Shown here: piece after piece, positions 18,266 to 27,445 of the stretch
Layout of the letters: each line of letters opens with the position of its first letter
How positions within the stretch are numbered: position 1 is the first letter of the stretch
NCBI RefSeq assembly: GCF_040149665.1
Contig: NZ_JBEFLP010000001.1
Span: forward strand, 1,736,001 to 1,800,000
Direction: 5' to 3'
Length of the DNA: 64,000 bases
From: Sulfitobacter sp. HNIBRBA3233
GTDB taxonomy: Bacteria; Pseudomonadota; Alphaproteobacteria; Rhodobacterales; Rhodobacteraceae
Made by a program: the position numbers and the translations under genes
The notes under the pieces: model-generated
The model's database searches: none
What the model saw: the letters and a program-made list of their open reading frames with translations, nothing else
What the model was told of the DNA's origin: nothing

Positions 18266-20179
18266 ATGCGACTGTCATCCCTCCTCATGATTTTCCTCAC
18301 TTTTGCCGCTGCCGCAGTGGTGTCACTGGTTGCTGCGAATTTCTCGGTAAAGCTGATAGAGGAGTCATCGGAGATCGGTGTGCGGGACGCTCTGGACGCG
18401 CGGGGCATGACCTGGGCAGAGGTGCAGGCCAACGGATTGCAGATCGCGCTCTCCGGCACCGCGCCGACCGAGGCAATCCGCTTCTCCGCGCTGAGCACAG
18501 CTGGAACGGTTGTCGATGCGGCACGCGTGGTGGACGAAATGAGCGTCGCGGCGCAGGATGCGATCGCGCCACCCAAATTCTCGGCCGAGATATTGCGCAA
18601 CGACAGCGGCCTGTCGGTCATCGGCCTGATCCCAACCGCCACCGACCGCGATTATGTCATCGCACGCTTCAACAGCCTTCAGGGGTCCACCGGTGTCACC
18701 GACCTGCTGGAAAGCGCCGATTACCCCGCGCCCGACGGCTGGGACCGCGCGCTTGATTTCGCGCTGAGCGCCATGAGCCGTCTGCCGCGCGCGAAAGTGT
18801 CGGTCGAGGCCAATCGCGTGGCGATTACCGCGATCACCGACAGCGCGCAGGCCAAGGCAGACCTTGAACGATACCTCGAACGCACGGTGCCCTCCGAGGT
18901 CGAACTGATCCTCGAGATTTCCGCGCCGCGTCCGGTCATCACCCCCTTCACCACGCGGTTCCAGATCACCGAGAACGGCGCACGTTTCGATGCCTGTTCG
19001 GCTGATACCGAAGCCGCGCTGGAGCGCATCGTCGCGACCGCCGTGGCCGCCGGTGCGGAGGATCCGCGCTGTACCGTGGGCCTCGGCGTGCCAAGCCCCA
19101 GCTGGGCCGATGCCGTCACGGCCTCCATCAACGCGCTGGCAAAGATCGGCGGCGGATCGGTGACCATCGCGGACGCCGATATCACGCTGGTTGCCGCCGA
19201 AGGCACCAGCCAGTCGGAATTCGACACGGTGGTGGGCGAGCTGGAAAGCACCCTGCCCGATGTTTTTGCCCTTCAGGCCAGTCTGCCCGACACCGTCGAT
19301 CCGAATGCCGGTCCACAGGAATTCACCGCCACGCTGAGCCCCGAGGGCCAGGTACAGCTGCGCGGCCGGGTGTCTGACGTGGCGCTGCGCGAACTGGCCA
19401 CCAGCTATGCCAAGGCGCGCTTCGGATCCGACAGGGTGTACACGGCGACGCGGGTTGTCGATGACCTGCCGAAGGACTGGACAACCCGTGTGCTTGCCGG
19501 TCTGGAAGGACTGGGGATGCTCAGCAACGGGGCGCTGCGGGTCACGCCAGACGGGCTGAGCCTGTCCGGCAATACCGGGAATCCCGATGCCTCGACCGAG
19601 GTCGCGTCCTTGTTGGCCGGGAAGCTGGGCGAAGGCGCCAGTTTCGACGTCGACGTGACCTATCAGGAAAAGCTCGACCCCGTTCTGGGGCTGCCGACGC
19701 CGGACGAATGCGAGGCCGAGATCGCGGAAATCGTGTCGCGCGGAAAGATCAACTTCGAGCCGGGATCGGCAACCATCGACGCTTCGGCGCTCGGCACCAT
19801 GGACGACATCGCCGAAGTGCTGAAAACCTGCGGTGATATCCCGCTGGAAATCCAGGGCTATACCGACAGCCAGGGCCGCGAGAGCATGAATCTGTCGCTG
19901 AGCCAGAGCCGCGCGGAATCGGTACTCAACGAGCTGCGCGCGCGCCGTGTGCTGACCGGCTCCTACAGCGCCAAGGGCTACGGCGAGGAAAACCCCATCG
20001 CCGATAACCAGACCGAAGAAGGCCGCGAGGCAAACCGCCGGATCGAATTCAAACTGATCCGTCCGGACACTGTGGACACGCCCGAACAAACAACGCTAGA
20101 AAGCGCCGCCGAGGGCGCTGATCCCGCGCCTGCGGACGCCCAGCCAGAAGACGCAGAAGAAGAAAGCACCACCGAATGA
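18266..20179 (+). CDS. OmpA family protein with BON-like repeats
   Basis: A 637-residue cell-envelope protein. The start at 18266 gives a membrane anchor or uncleaved signal (MRLSSLLMIFLTFAAAAVV). The long middle holds repeated BON-like modules (for example VQANGLQIALSGTAPTEAIR near 40), and the C terminus is an OmpA-type peptidoglycan-binding domain (INFEPGSATID near 495, LEIQGYTDSQGRESMNLSLS, ANRRIEFKL). This layout resembles the mycobacterial ArfA class. An acidic tail of about 35 residues follows. It is coupled by ATGA overlap to the next gene. Confidence 0.88.
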   Translation: MRLSSLLMIFLTFAAAAVVSLVAANFSVKLIEESSEIGVRDALDARGMTWAEVQANGLQIALSGTAPTEAIRFSALSTAGTVVDAARVVDEMSVAAQDAIAPPKFSAEILRNDSGLSVIGLIPTATDRDYVIARFNSLQGSTGVTDLLESADYPAPDGWDRALDFALSAMSRLPRAKVSVEANRVAITAITDSAQAKADLERYLERTVPSEVELILEISAPRPVITPFTTRFQITENGARFDACSADTEAALERIVATAVAAGAEDPRCTVGLGVPSPSWADAVTASINALAKIGGGSVTIADADITLVAAEGTSQSEFDTVVGELESTLPDVFALQASLPDTVDPNAGPQEFTATLSPEGQVQLRGRVSDVALRELATSYAKARFGSDRVYTATRVVDDLPKDWTTRVLAGLEGLGMLSNGALRVTPDGLSLSGNTGNPDASTEVASLLAGKLGEGASFDVDVTYQEKLDPVLGLPTPDECEAEIAEIVSRGKINFEPGSATIDASALGTMDDIAEVLKTCGDIPLEIQGYTDSQGRESMNLSLSQSRAESVLNELRARRVLTGSYSAKGYGEENPIADNQTEEGREANRRIEFKLIRPDTVDTPEQTTLESAAEGADPAPADAQPEDAEEESTTE

Positions 20180-20502
20180 GCCCTCGTTTCCAATTCGTTC
20201 TGACGACAGCGGCCATTCTGTTCGTGGCTTTTTGCCTCGGATGGTTCGCAAACTGGCTTTTGCATCGCTTCACCCGCGTGGCCGCCGACGATGTGGCACA
20301 GCTGGACCGGATGAGCCAGGAACTGCACGAAGCCGAAGAAACCCGCGATCAGGCGATCACCTATCTTCAGCAGCGCGAGGCAGAGCTGACCAACCAGCTG
20401 GCCCAGACCGAGGCGGAACTGCGCGCCGCGATGGACGGCCTCAGGGACGCGCGTCACGAGACCGAAGAGCTGCGCGCATGGATCGACAGGCAGGACAAAT
20501 AA
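20176..20502 (+). CDS. Membrane-anchored coiled-coil protein
   Basis: A 108-residue protein with one N-terminal transmembrane helix (residues 8-29) and a coiled coil over almost all the rest (heptad-rich LHEAEETRDQAITYLQQREA). Its start overlaps the stop of the OmpA-family gene, so the pair is probably made together and may act together at the envelope. Function unknown. Confidence 0.75.
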   Translation: MSPRFQFVLTTAAILFVAFCLGWFANWLLHRFTRVAADDVAQLDRMSQELHEAEETRDQAITYLQQREAELTNQLAQTEAELRAAMDGLRDARHETEELRAWIDRQDK

Positions 20503-20524
20503 GGCCGCGACTCGCGTCACGGCC
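20503..20524. terminator. Possible bidirectional transcription terminator
   Basis: A hairpin of two nine-base arms (GGCCGCGAC and GTCACGGCC, one mismatch) with loop TCGC sits directly after the stop of the coiled-coil gene, between convergent genes. There is no clear T run on the plus side, so a role in termination is uncertain. Confidence 0.35.
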
Positions 20525-20558
20525 TGCCTCTGTCCGGTCGGAATAGTGCCGTCGGGCC

Positions 20559-21005
20559 CTAGGGCACCGTCAGACACGCGCAGGGCGCAAGCTTGCTGAT
20601 CTGGTGCGACGTGCTTCCCAACACCAGCGCGCCCAAATCCCCCAGCCCACGCCGGCCCGTCACGATCAGATCGGCATTGATCGCCTTGGCGCGCGATACG
20701 ATATCATGCGCCGGATCGCCCGTGCCGATATGGACCTCGACGTCTTTCACATCCGCTTCAGCCGCGATTTCCTTGGCCTGCTGCGCCATATGCTCCGCCG
20801 CTTCGCGCAACATGTCGGCCTGCGCCGCGGTCTGCCCCACATAGACGCCCGAGATGACCTCGGCGGCGTGGGTCACTGTCTCTCCGCGGGGGGTGTGCAT
20901 GATCTCGACGCGTGCGCCCAGCGAATTGGCCAGCGCGCAGCCCGTCTTGATCGCGCGGGCCGCCGGATCCGACCCGTCGTATCCGATGATGATGGATTTG
21001 AACAT
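20559..21005 (-). CDS. Universal stress protein (UspA family)
   Basis: A 148-residue single-domain Usp protein. It starts FKSIIIGYDGSDPAARAI and ends with the nucleotide-binding loop GRRGLGDLGALVLGSTS followed by CLTVP, so it belongs to the ATP-binding subgroup. It stands alone between a convergent gene and moaE. A role in stress survival is the family's, not shown here. Confidence 0.92.
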   Translation of the reverse strand: MFKSIIIGYDGSDPAARAIKTGCALANSLGARVEIMHTPRGETVTHAAEVISGVYVGQTAAQADMLREAAEHMAQQAKEIAAEADVKDVEVHIGTGDPAHDIVSRAKAINADLIVTGRRGLGDLGALVLGSTSHQISKLAPCACLTVP

Positions 21006-21071
21006 TGCGTGTTCTCCTGTGTTGGATGTCGCGAGAATCGCAGGTCCTGCCGCAGGCCGCGTTGATCCAGA

Positions 21072-21536
21072 TCAATCCCCTGCAGGATCGCCCGACCACC
21101 TCTCGAGTGCGCGTTCGTCGGCGTCGCGGGCCGCAACCCACGCGGCACCGTCTTCGGTGATTTCACGCTTCCAGAAGGGTGCGCGGCTTTTGAGGTAGTC
21201 CATGAGGAATTCCGCCGCGTCAAAGGCATCCTTGCGGTGCGGCGCTGCGGTGGCGACCATCATGATCATCTCGCCCGGGGTCAGCCGCCCGAAGCGGTGG
21301 ATGACCAGCACATCGCCCAGGGCAAACCGGTCGCGCGCCTCGGTCGCGATCTTTTTCAGCGCGCCTTCGGTCATCCCCGGATAGTGTTCGATCTCCATCG
21401 CGTGCAATGTCGATCCGGGCAGATCACGGACCACACCGGTGAAGGTGACGACGGCACCCATGTCGGTGCGCGCGCGGGCGAATTCCGCGGTCTCGCGTCC
21501 CAGATCGAACGGTTCGCTCTGCACCGAAATCCGCAT
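21072..21536 (-). CDS. moaE: Molybdopterin synthase catalytic subunit
   Basis: The large subunit of molybdopterin synthase, which inserts two sulfurs into precursor Z using thiocarboxylated MoaD. It has 154 residues. Key blocks are GAVVTFTGVVRD near residue 28, IEHYPGMTEGALKKI, HRFGRLTPGE near 85, and APFWKREIT with the catalytic lysine near 120. It follows moaD with one base between them and is the last gene of uvrC-pgsA-moaD-moaE. Confidence 0.95.
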   Translation of the reverse strand: MRISVQSEPFDLGRETAEFARARTDMGAVVTFTGVVRDLPGSTLHAMEIEHYPGMTEGALKKIATEARDRFALGDVLVIHRFGRLTPGEMIMMVATAAPHRKDAFDAAEFLMDYLKSRAPFWKREITEDGAAWVAARDADERALERWSGDPAGD

Positions 21537-21537
21537 A

Positions 21538-21783
21538 TCAGCCGCCCGTCATCGGCGGGAAAAACGCAACTTCGCGCACCCCTTCTAGGGATGCGTCGAA
21601 TTCGGAGAGTTCCTGATCCAGCGCCACGCGAAGCGCCGAGGTATCCTCGAAGGCGGCGGCATAGCGTTCCTCGCGCGCGCGCAGCTCGTCCACCAGATCG
21701 TTCACCGTCGGCGCCGATGTGTTCACGGTCTCGCGGGCGATGCCGATGCGTTCGCGGACCCAAGCGAAATAAAGAACGTCCAT
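21538..21783 (-). CDS. moaD: Molybdopterin synthase sulfur carrier subunit
   Basis: An 81-residue ubiquitin-like protein ending FFPPMTGG; the C-terminal Gly-Gly is the site of adenylation and thiocarboxylation. It starts MDVLYFAWVRERIG, as family members do. Its ATG shares a base with the pgsA stop, and moaE follows at once, so expression of the two subunits is tightly linked. Confidence 0.95.
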   Translation of the reverse strand: MDVLYFAWVRERIGIARETVNTSAPTVNDLVDELRAREERYAAAFEDTSALRVALDQELSEFDASLEGVREVAFFPPMTGG

Positions 21784-22448
21784 TAGCTTTCATCCTTCAG
21801 ATAGGGCAGCGCCTTGCGGAAATAATCCCAGCCTGTGATGGCCGTCAGCGCCGCCGCCAGCCACAACAGGATCAGCCCGACGATGCCGGACCAGTCAGTC
21901 GCAGCCACCTTCCACCCCAGCCCCAGCACGTCTTCCTGCTGGCCGCTCAGGATGCCCTGCACCATCGCCGCGTCCATGCCGTAGACGCTCATGCCGAGGT
22001 AGTGTTCGAACACCCCCTGACTGAACAGGACGGCGATCGCGGTCATCTGCACCGTGGTTTTCCATTTCGCCAGCTTGGTCACCTTCAGCGTCCCGGCAGT
22101 GTCGCCCAGAAACTCGCGCAGGCCCGATACGAAAACCTCGCGGAACAGGATCACCGTCGCGGGCAGGATCAGCCACGGCGACCAGCTGGAGAAGCCGACG
22201 ATCACCATCAGGGCGATCACCACCATCGCCTTGTCCGCGATCGGGTCCAGCATCGCGCCCAGTTTGGTCTCTTGTTTCCAGCTGCGCGCCAGATAACCGT
22301 CAAACCAGTCCGTCACCGCCGCAGAGACGAAAAGCAACAGCGCGAACCAGTCCGCATAGGGCCGCGTGAAGTAGAGAAACATCACAGCCACGGCGGGGGC
22401 CGCAAGAAGACGCAGAACAGTCAGGCTGTTGGGAAAATTCAGTGTCAT
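21783..22448 (-). CDS. pgsA: CDP-diacylglycerol-glycerol-3-phosphate 3-phosphatidyltransferase
   Basis: The inner-membrane enzyme that makes phosphatidylglycerol phosphate. Its 221 residues hold about five helices and the CDP-alcohol phosphotransferase motif, read as DWFDGYLAR then GAMLDPIADK (residues about 65-90). It starts MTLNFPNSLTVLRLLAAP. It lies about 80 bases after uvrC and overlaps moaD by one base. Confidence 0.95.
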   Translation of the reverse strand: MTLNFPNSLTVLRLLAAPAVAVMFLYFTRPYADWFALLLFVSAAVTDWFDGYLARSWKQETKLGAMLDPIADKAMVVIALMVIVGFSSWSPWLILPATVILFREVFVSGLREFLGDTAGTLKVTKLAKWKTTVQMTAIAVLFSQGVFEHYLGMSVYGMDAAMVQGILSGQQEDVLGLGWKVAATDWSGIVGLILLWLAAALTAITGWDYFRKALPYLKDES

Positions 22449-22527
22449 GGGCGCACCCTATACGCAGGCCGTGCCGGGTAAAAGGACCGAGCCCCGCCCG
22501 CCAGCGAATAATGCCACAAACATGCTC

Positions 22528-24393
22528 TCAGGCCCCCTCGTGGAAGTAGGCATAGATCGTCTCGGCCAGCGCATCGGACACACCGTCGACCGCCTTGAGA
22601 TCGCTCAGGTTGGCGCGCGATACCGCCTTGGCCGATCCGAAATGCGCCAGCAGCGCGCGTTTGCGCGCAGCCCCGACGCCCGGCACGTCATCGAGCGGGG
22701 TTGCCCCCACGGATTTCGCCCGCTTCGCGCGGTGGGTGCCGATGGCGAACCTGTGCGCCTCGTCCCTGAGCCGCTGGATGAAATAGAGGACCGGATCGTT
22801 GTGCCGCAGCGCCTTCACCGGCTTGCCGGTACGGTAGAACTCTTCCTTGCCCGCGTCACGGTCCTCGCCCTTGGCCACGCCCACCATGGGAATATCCTCT
22901 ACCCCGTATTCGCGCATGATCTCGCGCACGGCGCTGACCTGCCCCGCGCCGCCGTCGATCAGCAGAAGATCGGGCCAATGGCCTTCCTTCCGCTCCGGGT
23001 CCTCCTTGATCAGGCGCTTGAACCGGCGGGTCAGGACCTCTTTCATCATGCCGAAATCATCGCCGGGGGTAAGGCTGTCGCCGCGGATATTGAACTTGCG
23101 GTACTGGTTCTTCATCAACCCTTCCGGCCCCGCGACGATCATCGCGCCAACGGCGTAGGCCCCCTGAATATGCGAGTTGTCGTAGACCTCGATCCGCTCT
23201 GGCACCGCTTCTAGATCGAAGGCTTCCGCGATACCGCGCAGCAGTTTCGTCTGGGTGGCGCTTTCGGCCATCTTGCGGGCAAGGCTCTCGCGGGCGTTGC
23301 GCAGGGCACTGTCGATCAGCTCTGCCTTCTCGCCCCGCTGCGGCACCAGTATCTCGACCTTGCGGTCGATCTTGGTGCCCAGGGCTTCGGCCATCAGATC
23401 GGGGTTCTCGATCTCGTTGCTCAGGATCAGCTGGCGGGGCGGCTCACGGGTGTCGTAGAATTGCCCGACGAAGGCCTCCAGCACCTCGGCGGCATCCACA
23501 TCGTCGCCCACGCGCGGATAGTAGTCGTGGTTGCCCCAGTTCTGGCCGGAGCGGATGAAGAACACCTGCACACAGGCCTGACCGTCCTGAAGGTGGAGCG
23601 CGATGATGTCGGCTTCGGTCACGTTCCTGGGGTTGATGCCCTGTGCGGTCTGCACTTGCGTCAGCGCCTTGATCCGGTCCCGCAGGGCGGCGGCGCGTTC
23701 GAATTCCATATCCTCGCTCGCCTGCGCCATCTCGGCGGCAAGGCGGCCCTGAATATCGGTCGTCTTGCCCGACAGGAACTTCTGCGCGTCGCGCACGGTC
23801 TGGGCATAATCCGCGGCACTGATCTTGCCCACGCAGGGCGCCGAACACCGCTTGATCTGGTGTTGCAGGCACGGGCGCGTGCGGCTTTCGAACTGCGAAT
23901 TGCTGCAATCACGCAGCAGGAACACCCGCTGGAGCTGGTTCAATGTCCGGTTCACCGCCCCCGCGCTGGCGAAGGGGCCGTAATATGCGCCCTTTTCCTT
24001 CTTCGCACCGCGATGCTTCTTGATCTGCGGGTAGTCGTGGTCCGTCGTCACGAGAATGTTGGGGAAACTCTTGTCGTCGCGCAGCAGCACGTTGAACTTC
24101 GGCTTGAGCTGCTTGATGAGGTTTTGCTCGAGCAACAGCGCCTCGGTTTCGGTGCGCGTCGTCAGGAACATCATCGAGGCGGTATTCGAGATCATCCGCG
24201 CGATGCGCGGGCTGTGACCGGTGGGCCGCGCATAGCTGCTGACCCGTGCTTTCAGATTGCGTGCCTTGCCGACATAGAGAACGCGGCTTTCCGAATCCAG
24301 CATCCTGTAGACGCCCGGTGACCCGTCGAGCGTGCGAAGATATCCTTGGATAACCTCGTGTCCGAGTGGTTGCGTCTGGTCCGTTCCGGGCAT
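22528..24393 (-). CDS. uvrC: Excinuclease ABC subunit C
   Basis: UvrC makes the two incisions of nucleotide excision repair. The 621 residues show the GIY-YIG nuclease (SPGVYRMLDSESRVLYVGKA near residue 25), a cysteine cluster region, the UVR domain (ASEDMEFERAAALRDRIK near 215), the RNase H-like nuclease (EVYDNSHIQG near 415) and C-terminal helix-hairpin-helix repeats (LDDVPGVGAARKRAL). The ATG at 24393 is preceded by AGGAAAGAG; a GTG at 24420 has no ribosome site. Confidence 0.96.
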   Translation of the reverse strand: MPGTDQTQPLGHEVIQGYLRTLDGSPGVYRMLDSESRVLYVGKARNLKARVSSYARPTGHSPRIARMISNTASMMFLTTRTETEALLLEQNLIKQLKPKFNVLLRDDKSFPNILVTTDHDYPQIKKHRGAKKEKGAYYGPFASAGAVNRTLNQLQRVFLLRDCSNSQFESRTRPCLQHQIKRCSAPCVGKISAADYAQTVRDAQKFLSGKTTDIQGRLAAEMAQASEDMEFERAAALRDRIKALTQVQTAQGINPRNVTEADIIALHLQDGQACVQVFFIRSGQNWGNHDYYPRVGDDVDAAEVLEAFVGQFYDTREPPRQLILSNEIENPDLMAEALGTKIDRKVEILVPQRGEKAELIDSALRNARESLARKMAESATQTKLLRGIAEAFDLEAVPERIEVYDNSHIQGAYAVGAMIVAGPEGLMKNQYRKFNIRGDSLTPGDDFGMMKEVLTRRFKRLIKEDPERKEGHWPDLLLIDGGAGQVSAVREIMREYGVEDIPMVGVAKGEDRDAGKEEFYRTGKPVKALRHNDPVLYFIQRLRDEAHRFAIGTHRAKRAKSVGATPLDDVPGVGAARKRALLAHFGSAKAVSRANLSDLKAVDGVSDALAETIYAYFHEGA

Positions 24394-24677
24394 GGTCTGT
24401 CGATTCTCTTTCCTCTTCACGTTTCGCAGATCCGATCAATGCGAAACATGTCCACCGTTCCTGTGGATAACTGCGCGTATAACTTTTGGAAGCTATGTAT
24501 TTTGCCTTCAATTCTAAAGAGTTCGTTAATGTGCCCAATAAATGGGCATCAATATACATCATTGAAAACGTTAACTATTTTTATTGAAGCGCAAATCTCC
24601 CGCCTCCAAAACTGACCTAAGGTAACATCTCACAGCGCGATACGGTACCGGTGCAAAACTCCTGTAGTCACCTGCGT
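24394..24677. other. AT-rich intergenic region upstream of uvrC
   Basis: This gap is strikingly A+T-rich for the genome and holds no gene. It contains a perfect inverted repeat, TGCCCA and TGGGCA around ATAAA, at 24532-24548. It probably carries the promoter of the uvrC operon. I found no GTTC-N7-GTTC LexA box. Confidence 0.5.
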
Positions 24678-25457
24678 TTACTCCACTCCGACCACGTCCG
24701 GCGTGCGCCAGGCCAGGTGTTGCCCGCCGTCCACACAGACCAGTTGACCGGTGACAGAAGGCATATCCAGAAAGTATTCCAGCGTCCGGCAGATATCGCT
24801 TGGATCGGGTCCGCGCTCGAGGATCAGCGCCTCGCGCTGTTTGCGGAAATGCTCTTCGGATTGCCGGCCGCCTTTCAGCGTGGGCCCTGGCCCGATCGCG
24901 TTCACGCGGATCGCCGGTGCCAGCGCCTGAGACAGCGTTTGCGTGAGAGCCCAGAGCCCCATCTTGGCCAGGCCGTAGGTCATGAACTCAGGCGTTGGTT
25001 TGCGCACACGCTGGTCGATCATGTTGACGATCACGCCCGCTGCGACAGCCTCGCCGTTTTCATCCTCGCCCGGCGTCAGCCCCTGCTGGCTCATCGCCTG
25101 GCTGAGAACGAAGGGCGCGCGCAGGTTCGAGTTGATATGGCGGTCCCAGCTTTCACGGGTTGCCGTGTCGATATTGTCGTACTCGAAGATGGAGGCGTTG
25201 TTGATCAGGCAGGTGATCTTGCCGCCCAGCGCCTCAGCGGCCCGCGGCAACAGGCCTTCCATCTCGTCAAGGTTCAGAAGATCCGCCTGGACGGGCTGCG
25301 CGTTGCGCCCCATGGCCCGCAATTCGTCCACGACCTCCTGCGCGCCCTCCCGAGAGCTTGCGTAATGTACCGCGACGTCATAGCCGCGCTGCCCCAGTGT
25401 AAGCGCCATTGCGCGGCCCAGACGGTGCCCCGCCCCTGTTACCAAAGCTCGTGTCAT
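24678..25457 (-). CDS. SDR family oxidoreductase (pteridine reductase-like)
   Basis: A 259-residue NAD(P)-dependent short-chain dehydrogenase. The cofactor site is TGAGHRLGRAMA at residues 7-18, followed by INNASIFEY near 88 and the YGLAKMG active-site Tyr/Lys near 162. The arginine-containing TGAGHRLG form of the glycine motif is common in the FolM/pteridine reductase branch, so dihydrofolate or dihydromonapterin reduction is possible but not shown. It follows the Ca/Na exchanger by 9 bases. Confidence 0.85.
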   Translation of the reverse strand: MTRALVTGAGHRLGRAMALTLGQRGYDVAVHYASSREGAQEVVDELRAMGRNAQPVQADLLNLDEMEGLLPRAAEALGGKITCLINNASIFEYDNIDTATRESWDRHINSNLRAPFVLSQAMSQQGLTPGEDENGEAVAAGVIVNMIDQRVRKPTPEFMTYGLAKMGLWALTQTLSQALAPAIRVNAIGPGPTLKGGRQSEEHFRKQREALILERGPDPSDICRTLEYFLDMPSVTGQLVCVDGGQHLAWRTPDVVGVE

Positions 25458-25466
25458 GGGATCTCC

Positions 25467-26432
25467 CTAGAATGCCAGTATCACGTAGAGATAGGCGACA
25501 TAGAGCGCGGTCAATGCGATCCCCCAGAACCGCGTGATATTCCAGCCCATAAACACGAAGGGAACCAGAATAAGCGAGGAGGCCAGCATGACCCACAGAT
25601 CGAAACGCAGGAACTCGGGATCGACACGGATCGGACCGACAAGGCTGGCAATGCCGATGATCGCCAGAAGGTTGAACATGTTCGACCCGATGACGTTGCC
25701 CAGCGCCACATCCGCCTGACGCCGCAGGGCCGCGGCAACGGTCGTCGCCAGCTCGGGCAGAGAGGTCCCGACGGCGACGAGGGTCAGGCCGATAACGGTA
25801 TCGCTGACCCCGAACTCGCGCGCGATGATCGTCGCGTTGTCCACTAGCAGCGATGCGCCAGCCGGCAGGCCGATCAGGCCAAGCGCGAGGTAGAGACCGA
25901 TTTTCCAGCCGGGCATGTCCGGGTCGACCCCTTCGAGGTCCTCTTCCACATCGGTGGCGCAGGCCTGCTCCCCGTTGCGGTGGGCACGGGCATCCCGCGC
26001 AGCGGTATAAAGCATCACGGCAAGCGCCAGCAGAAGCACGACAGCCGCGATCCAGTCGAAGACACCGCGGAAGGCCAGAATGATGAACAGCACCGTGGCG
26101 GCGATCATCTGCTTGTAGGACGTGCGCGTGTCGCATTCCGAAGTATGCATCGTCGCAAGCAGCGCAGGCAGGCCCAGGACCAGAAGGACATTCGCGGTAT
26201 TTGATCCCACGACGTTGCCCAGCGCGATGCCCGGCACATCGTCCAGCACCGCCTTGATCGAGATCAGAAGCTCGGGCGCGGAGGTCCCGAAGGCCACGAT
26301 GGTCAGCGAAACGATCAGCGCGGGTATCCCCACCCGCAGGCTGAGGTTTACCGCACCCTTGACCAGCGCGTCCCCCGCGCACACCAGAATAAGAAGGCCA
26401 AGGCCCGCCAGCAGCCACACCTGAAGGATCAT
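25467..26432 (-). CDS. Calcium/sodium antiporter (CaCA family)
   Basis: A 321-residue inner-membrane exchanger with two homologous halves of about five helices. The alpha repeats are GTSAPELLISIKAVL near residue 48 and GTSLPELATTVAAALR near residue 207, each followed by a GNVVGSN or GNVIGSN block. It resembles YrbG. Its ATG overlaps the stop of the upstream 55-residue gene, within the run S49 peptidase, small protein, exchanger, SDR. Confidence 0.92.
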   Translation of the reverse strand: MILQVWLLAGLGLLILVCAGDALVKGAVNLSLRVGIPALIVSLTIVAFGTSAPELLISIKAVLDDVPGIALGNVVGSNTANVLLVLGLPALLATMHTSECDTRTSYKQMIAATVLFIILAFRGVFDWIAAVVLLLALAVMLYTAARDARAHRNGEQACATDVEEDLEGVDPDMPGWKIGLYLALGLIGLPAGASLLVDNATIIAREFGVSDTVIGLTLVAVGTSLPELATTVAAALRRQADVALGNVIGSNMFNLLAIIGIASLVGPIRVDPEFLRFDLWVMLASSLILVPFVFMGWNITRFWGIALTALYVAYLYVILAF

Positions 26433-26596
26433 CCCCGCCCCCCTTCACAGGGGCATGGCCCCTTGCCGATGCGAAAGCGCCCGCAGGAGCGACACTTCTT
26501 CTGGGTAAGGGTTTTGCCGCCGATCCAGTGCATTTTACCGAACCAGCCCAAGACCCCAATAAAGACGAGGAACAGTGCGACGATCTTCAGGATCAT
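26429..26596 (-). CDS. Small membrane protein with zinc-ribbon-like cysteines
   Basis: A 55-residue product from the ATG at 26596. It has one hydrophobic helix (MILKIVALFLVFIGVLGWFG) followed by a basic tail with CRSCGRF and CPCEGG, four cysteines spaced like a metal-binding knuckle. It starts 1 base after the S49 peptidase stop and overlaps the exchanger by four bases. Function unknown; metal binding is inference. Confidence 0.7.
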   Translation of the reverse strand: MILKIVALFLVFIGVLGWFGKMHWIGGKTLTQKKCRSCGRFRIGKGPCPCEGGRG

Positions 26597-26597
26597 T

Positions 26598-27395
26598 CTA
26601 AAGCCCGAACCGTGCGTATTCCGCACGTTCTTCGACGGCGCCTAGCGCATCGGCCACGATCCGCGCGCCAAAGCGCGACAGCAGGCCCTTCTTGATGCCG
26701 TAGCGGCGGAATTTGACCTTGTCGCCGAAACGGTCCTTGAGATGCGGTTTCAGATGACCGATCCCGTCGATCAATCCCAGCTCGGTGGCGCGCCGCGCCA
26801 GCCAGATCTCTCCGGTAAACAGATCACGGTCCTCCGGCAGCTTACCGGACCGGCGCGCGGTGACGTGATCCTTGAAGTTCACATGGATATCCTCAAGCAG
26901 CTCCTTGAGCCGCTCGATATCCTCGTCCTTGGCCGGGCGGAACGGGTCGAGCATGGATTTCGACTGGCCTGCGGTATAGACGCGCCGCTCGATCCCGTAG
27001 CGGCCGATCAGCTCGTGCAGGCCGAAGCCGGCCGAGATCACGCCGATGGACCCCACAACCGAGGACGGATCGGCATAGATTTCGTCCGCCGCAGCGGCCA
27101 GCCAATAGCCACCGGAGGCGGCGACATCCTCGACAAAGGCGATTACGGGGATTTCCTTTTCCTCGGCAAGGCGCCGGATACGCGCACCGATCAGCGAGGA
27201 CTGCACCGGGCTGCCGCCGGGCGAATTGATCTCAAGCGCGACGGCTGCGGGCTTGCCTTTGGAAAACGCCTTTTCGATCACCGGACCCAGCGTTGCGTCG
27301 CTGAGCACACCACGCCCCGTCGCTCCGATCACACCAGACAGGCGGATAACGGCGACGGTGGGCTGCTTTTTCAGGAAAGGAAACCATTCTGTCAT
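26598..27395 (-). CDS. S49 family serine peptidase (SppA/SohB-like)
   Basis: A 265-residue single-domain signal peptide peptidase-like enzyme. LEINSPGGSPVQSS is near residue 52, the nucleophile Ser is in VAASGGYWLAAAADE near 90, and the candidate general-base Lys is in YTAGQSKSMLDPF near 140, so the Ser/Lys dyad appears intact. Unlike E. coli SppA it has no second domain and no clear N-terminal helix, so it may be soluble or peripheral. First gene of its minus-strand run. Confidence 0.9.
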   Translation of the reverse strand: MTEWFPFLKKQPTVAVIRLSGVIGATGRGVLSDATLGPVIEKAFSKGKPAAVALEINSPGGSPVQSSLIGARIRRLAEEKEIPVIAFVEDVAASGGYWLAAAADEIYADPSSVVGSIGVISAGFGLHELIGRYGIERRVYTAGQSKSMLDPFRPAKDEDIERLKELLEDIHVNFKDHVTARRSGKLPEDRDLFTGEIWLARRATELGLIDGIGHLKPHLKDRFGDKVKFRRYGIKKGLLSRFGARIVADALGAVEERAEYARFGL

Positions 27396-27445
27396 GCTGG
27401 CCTATGTAGAACGCCCCGCCGCCCGCAACAAGGAGCGCGCCCCGA

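Noticed and set aside
18365-20089. A 574-codon minus-strand frame opposite the OmpA/BON gene
   Set aside because: The plus strand has clear OmpA-domain motifs; the antisense frame has none.
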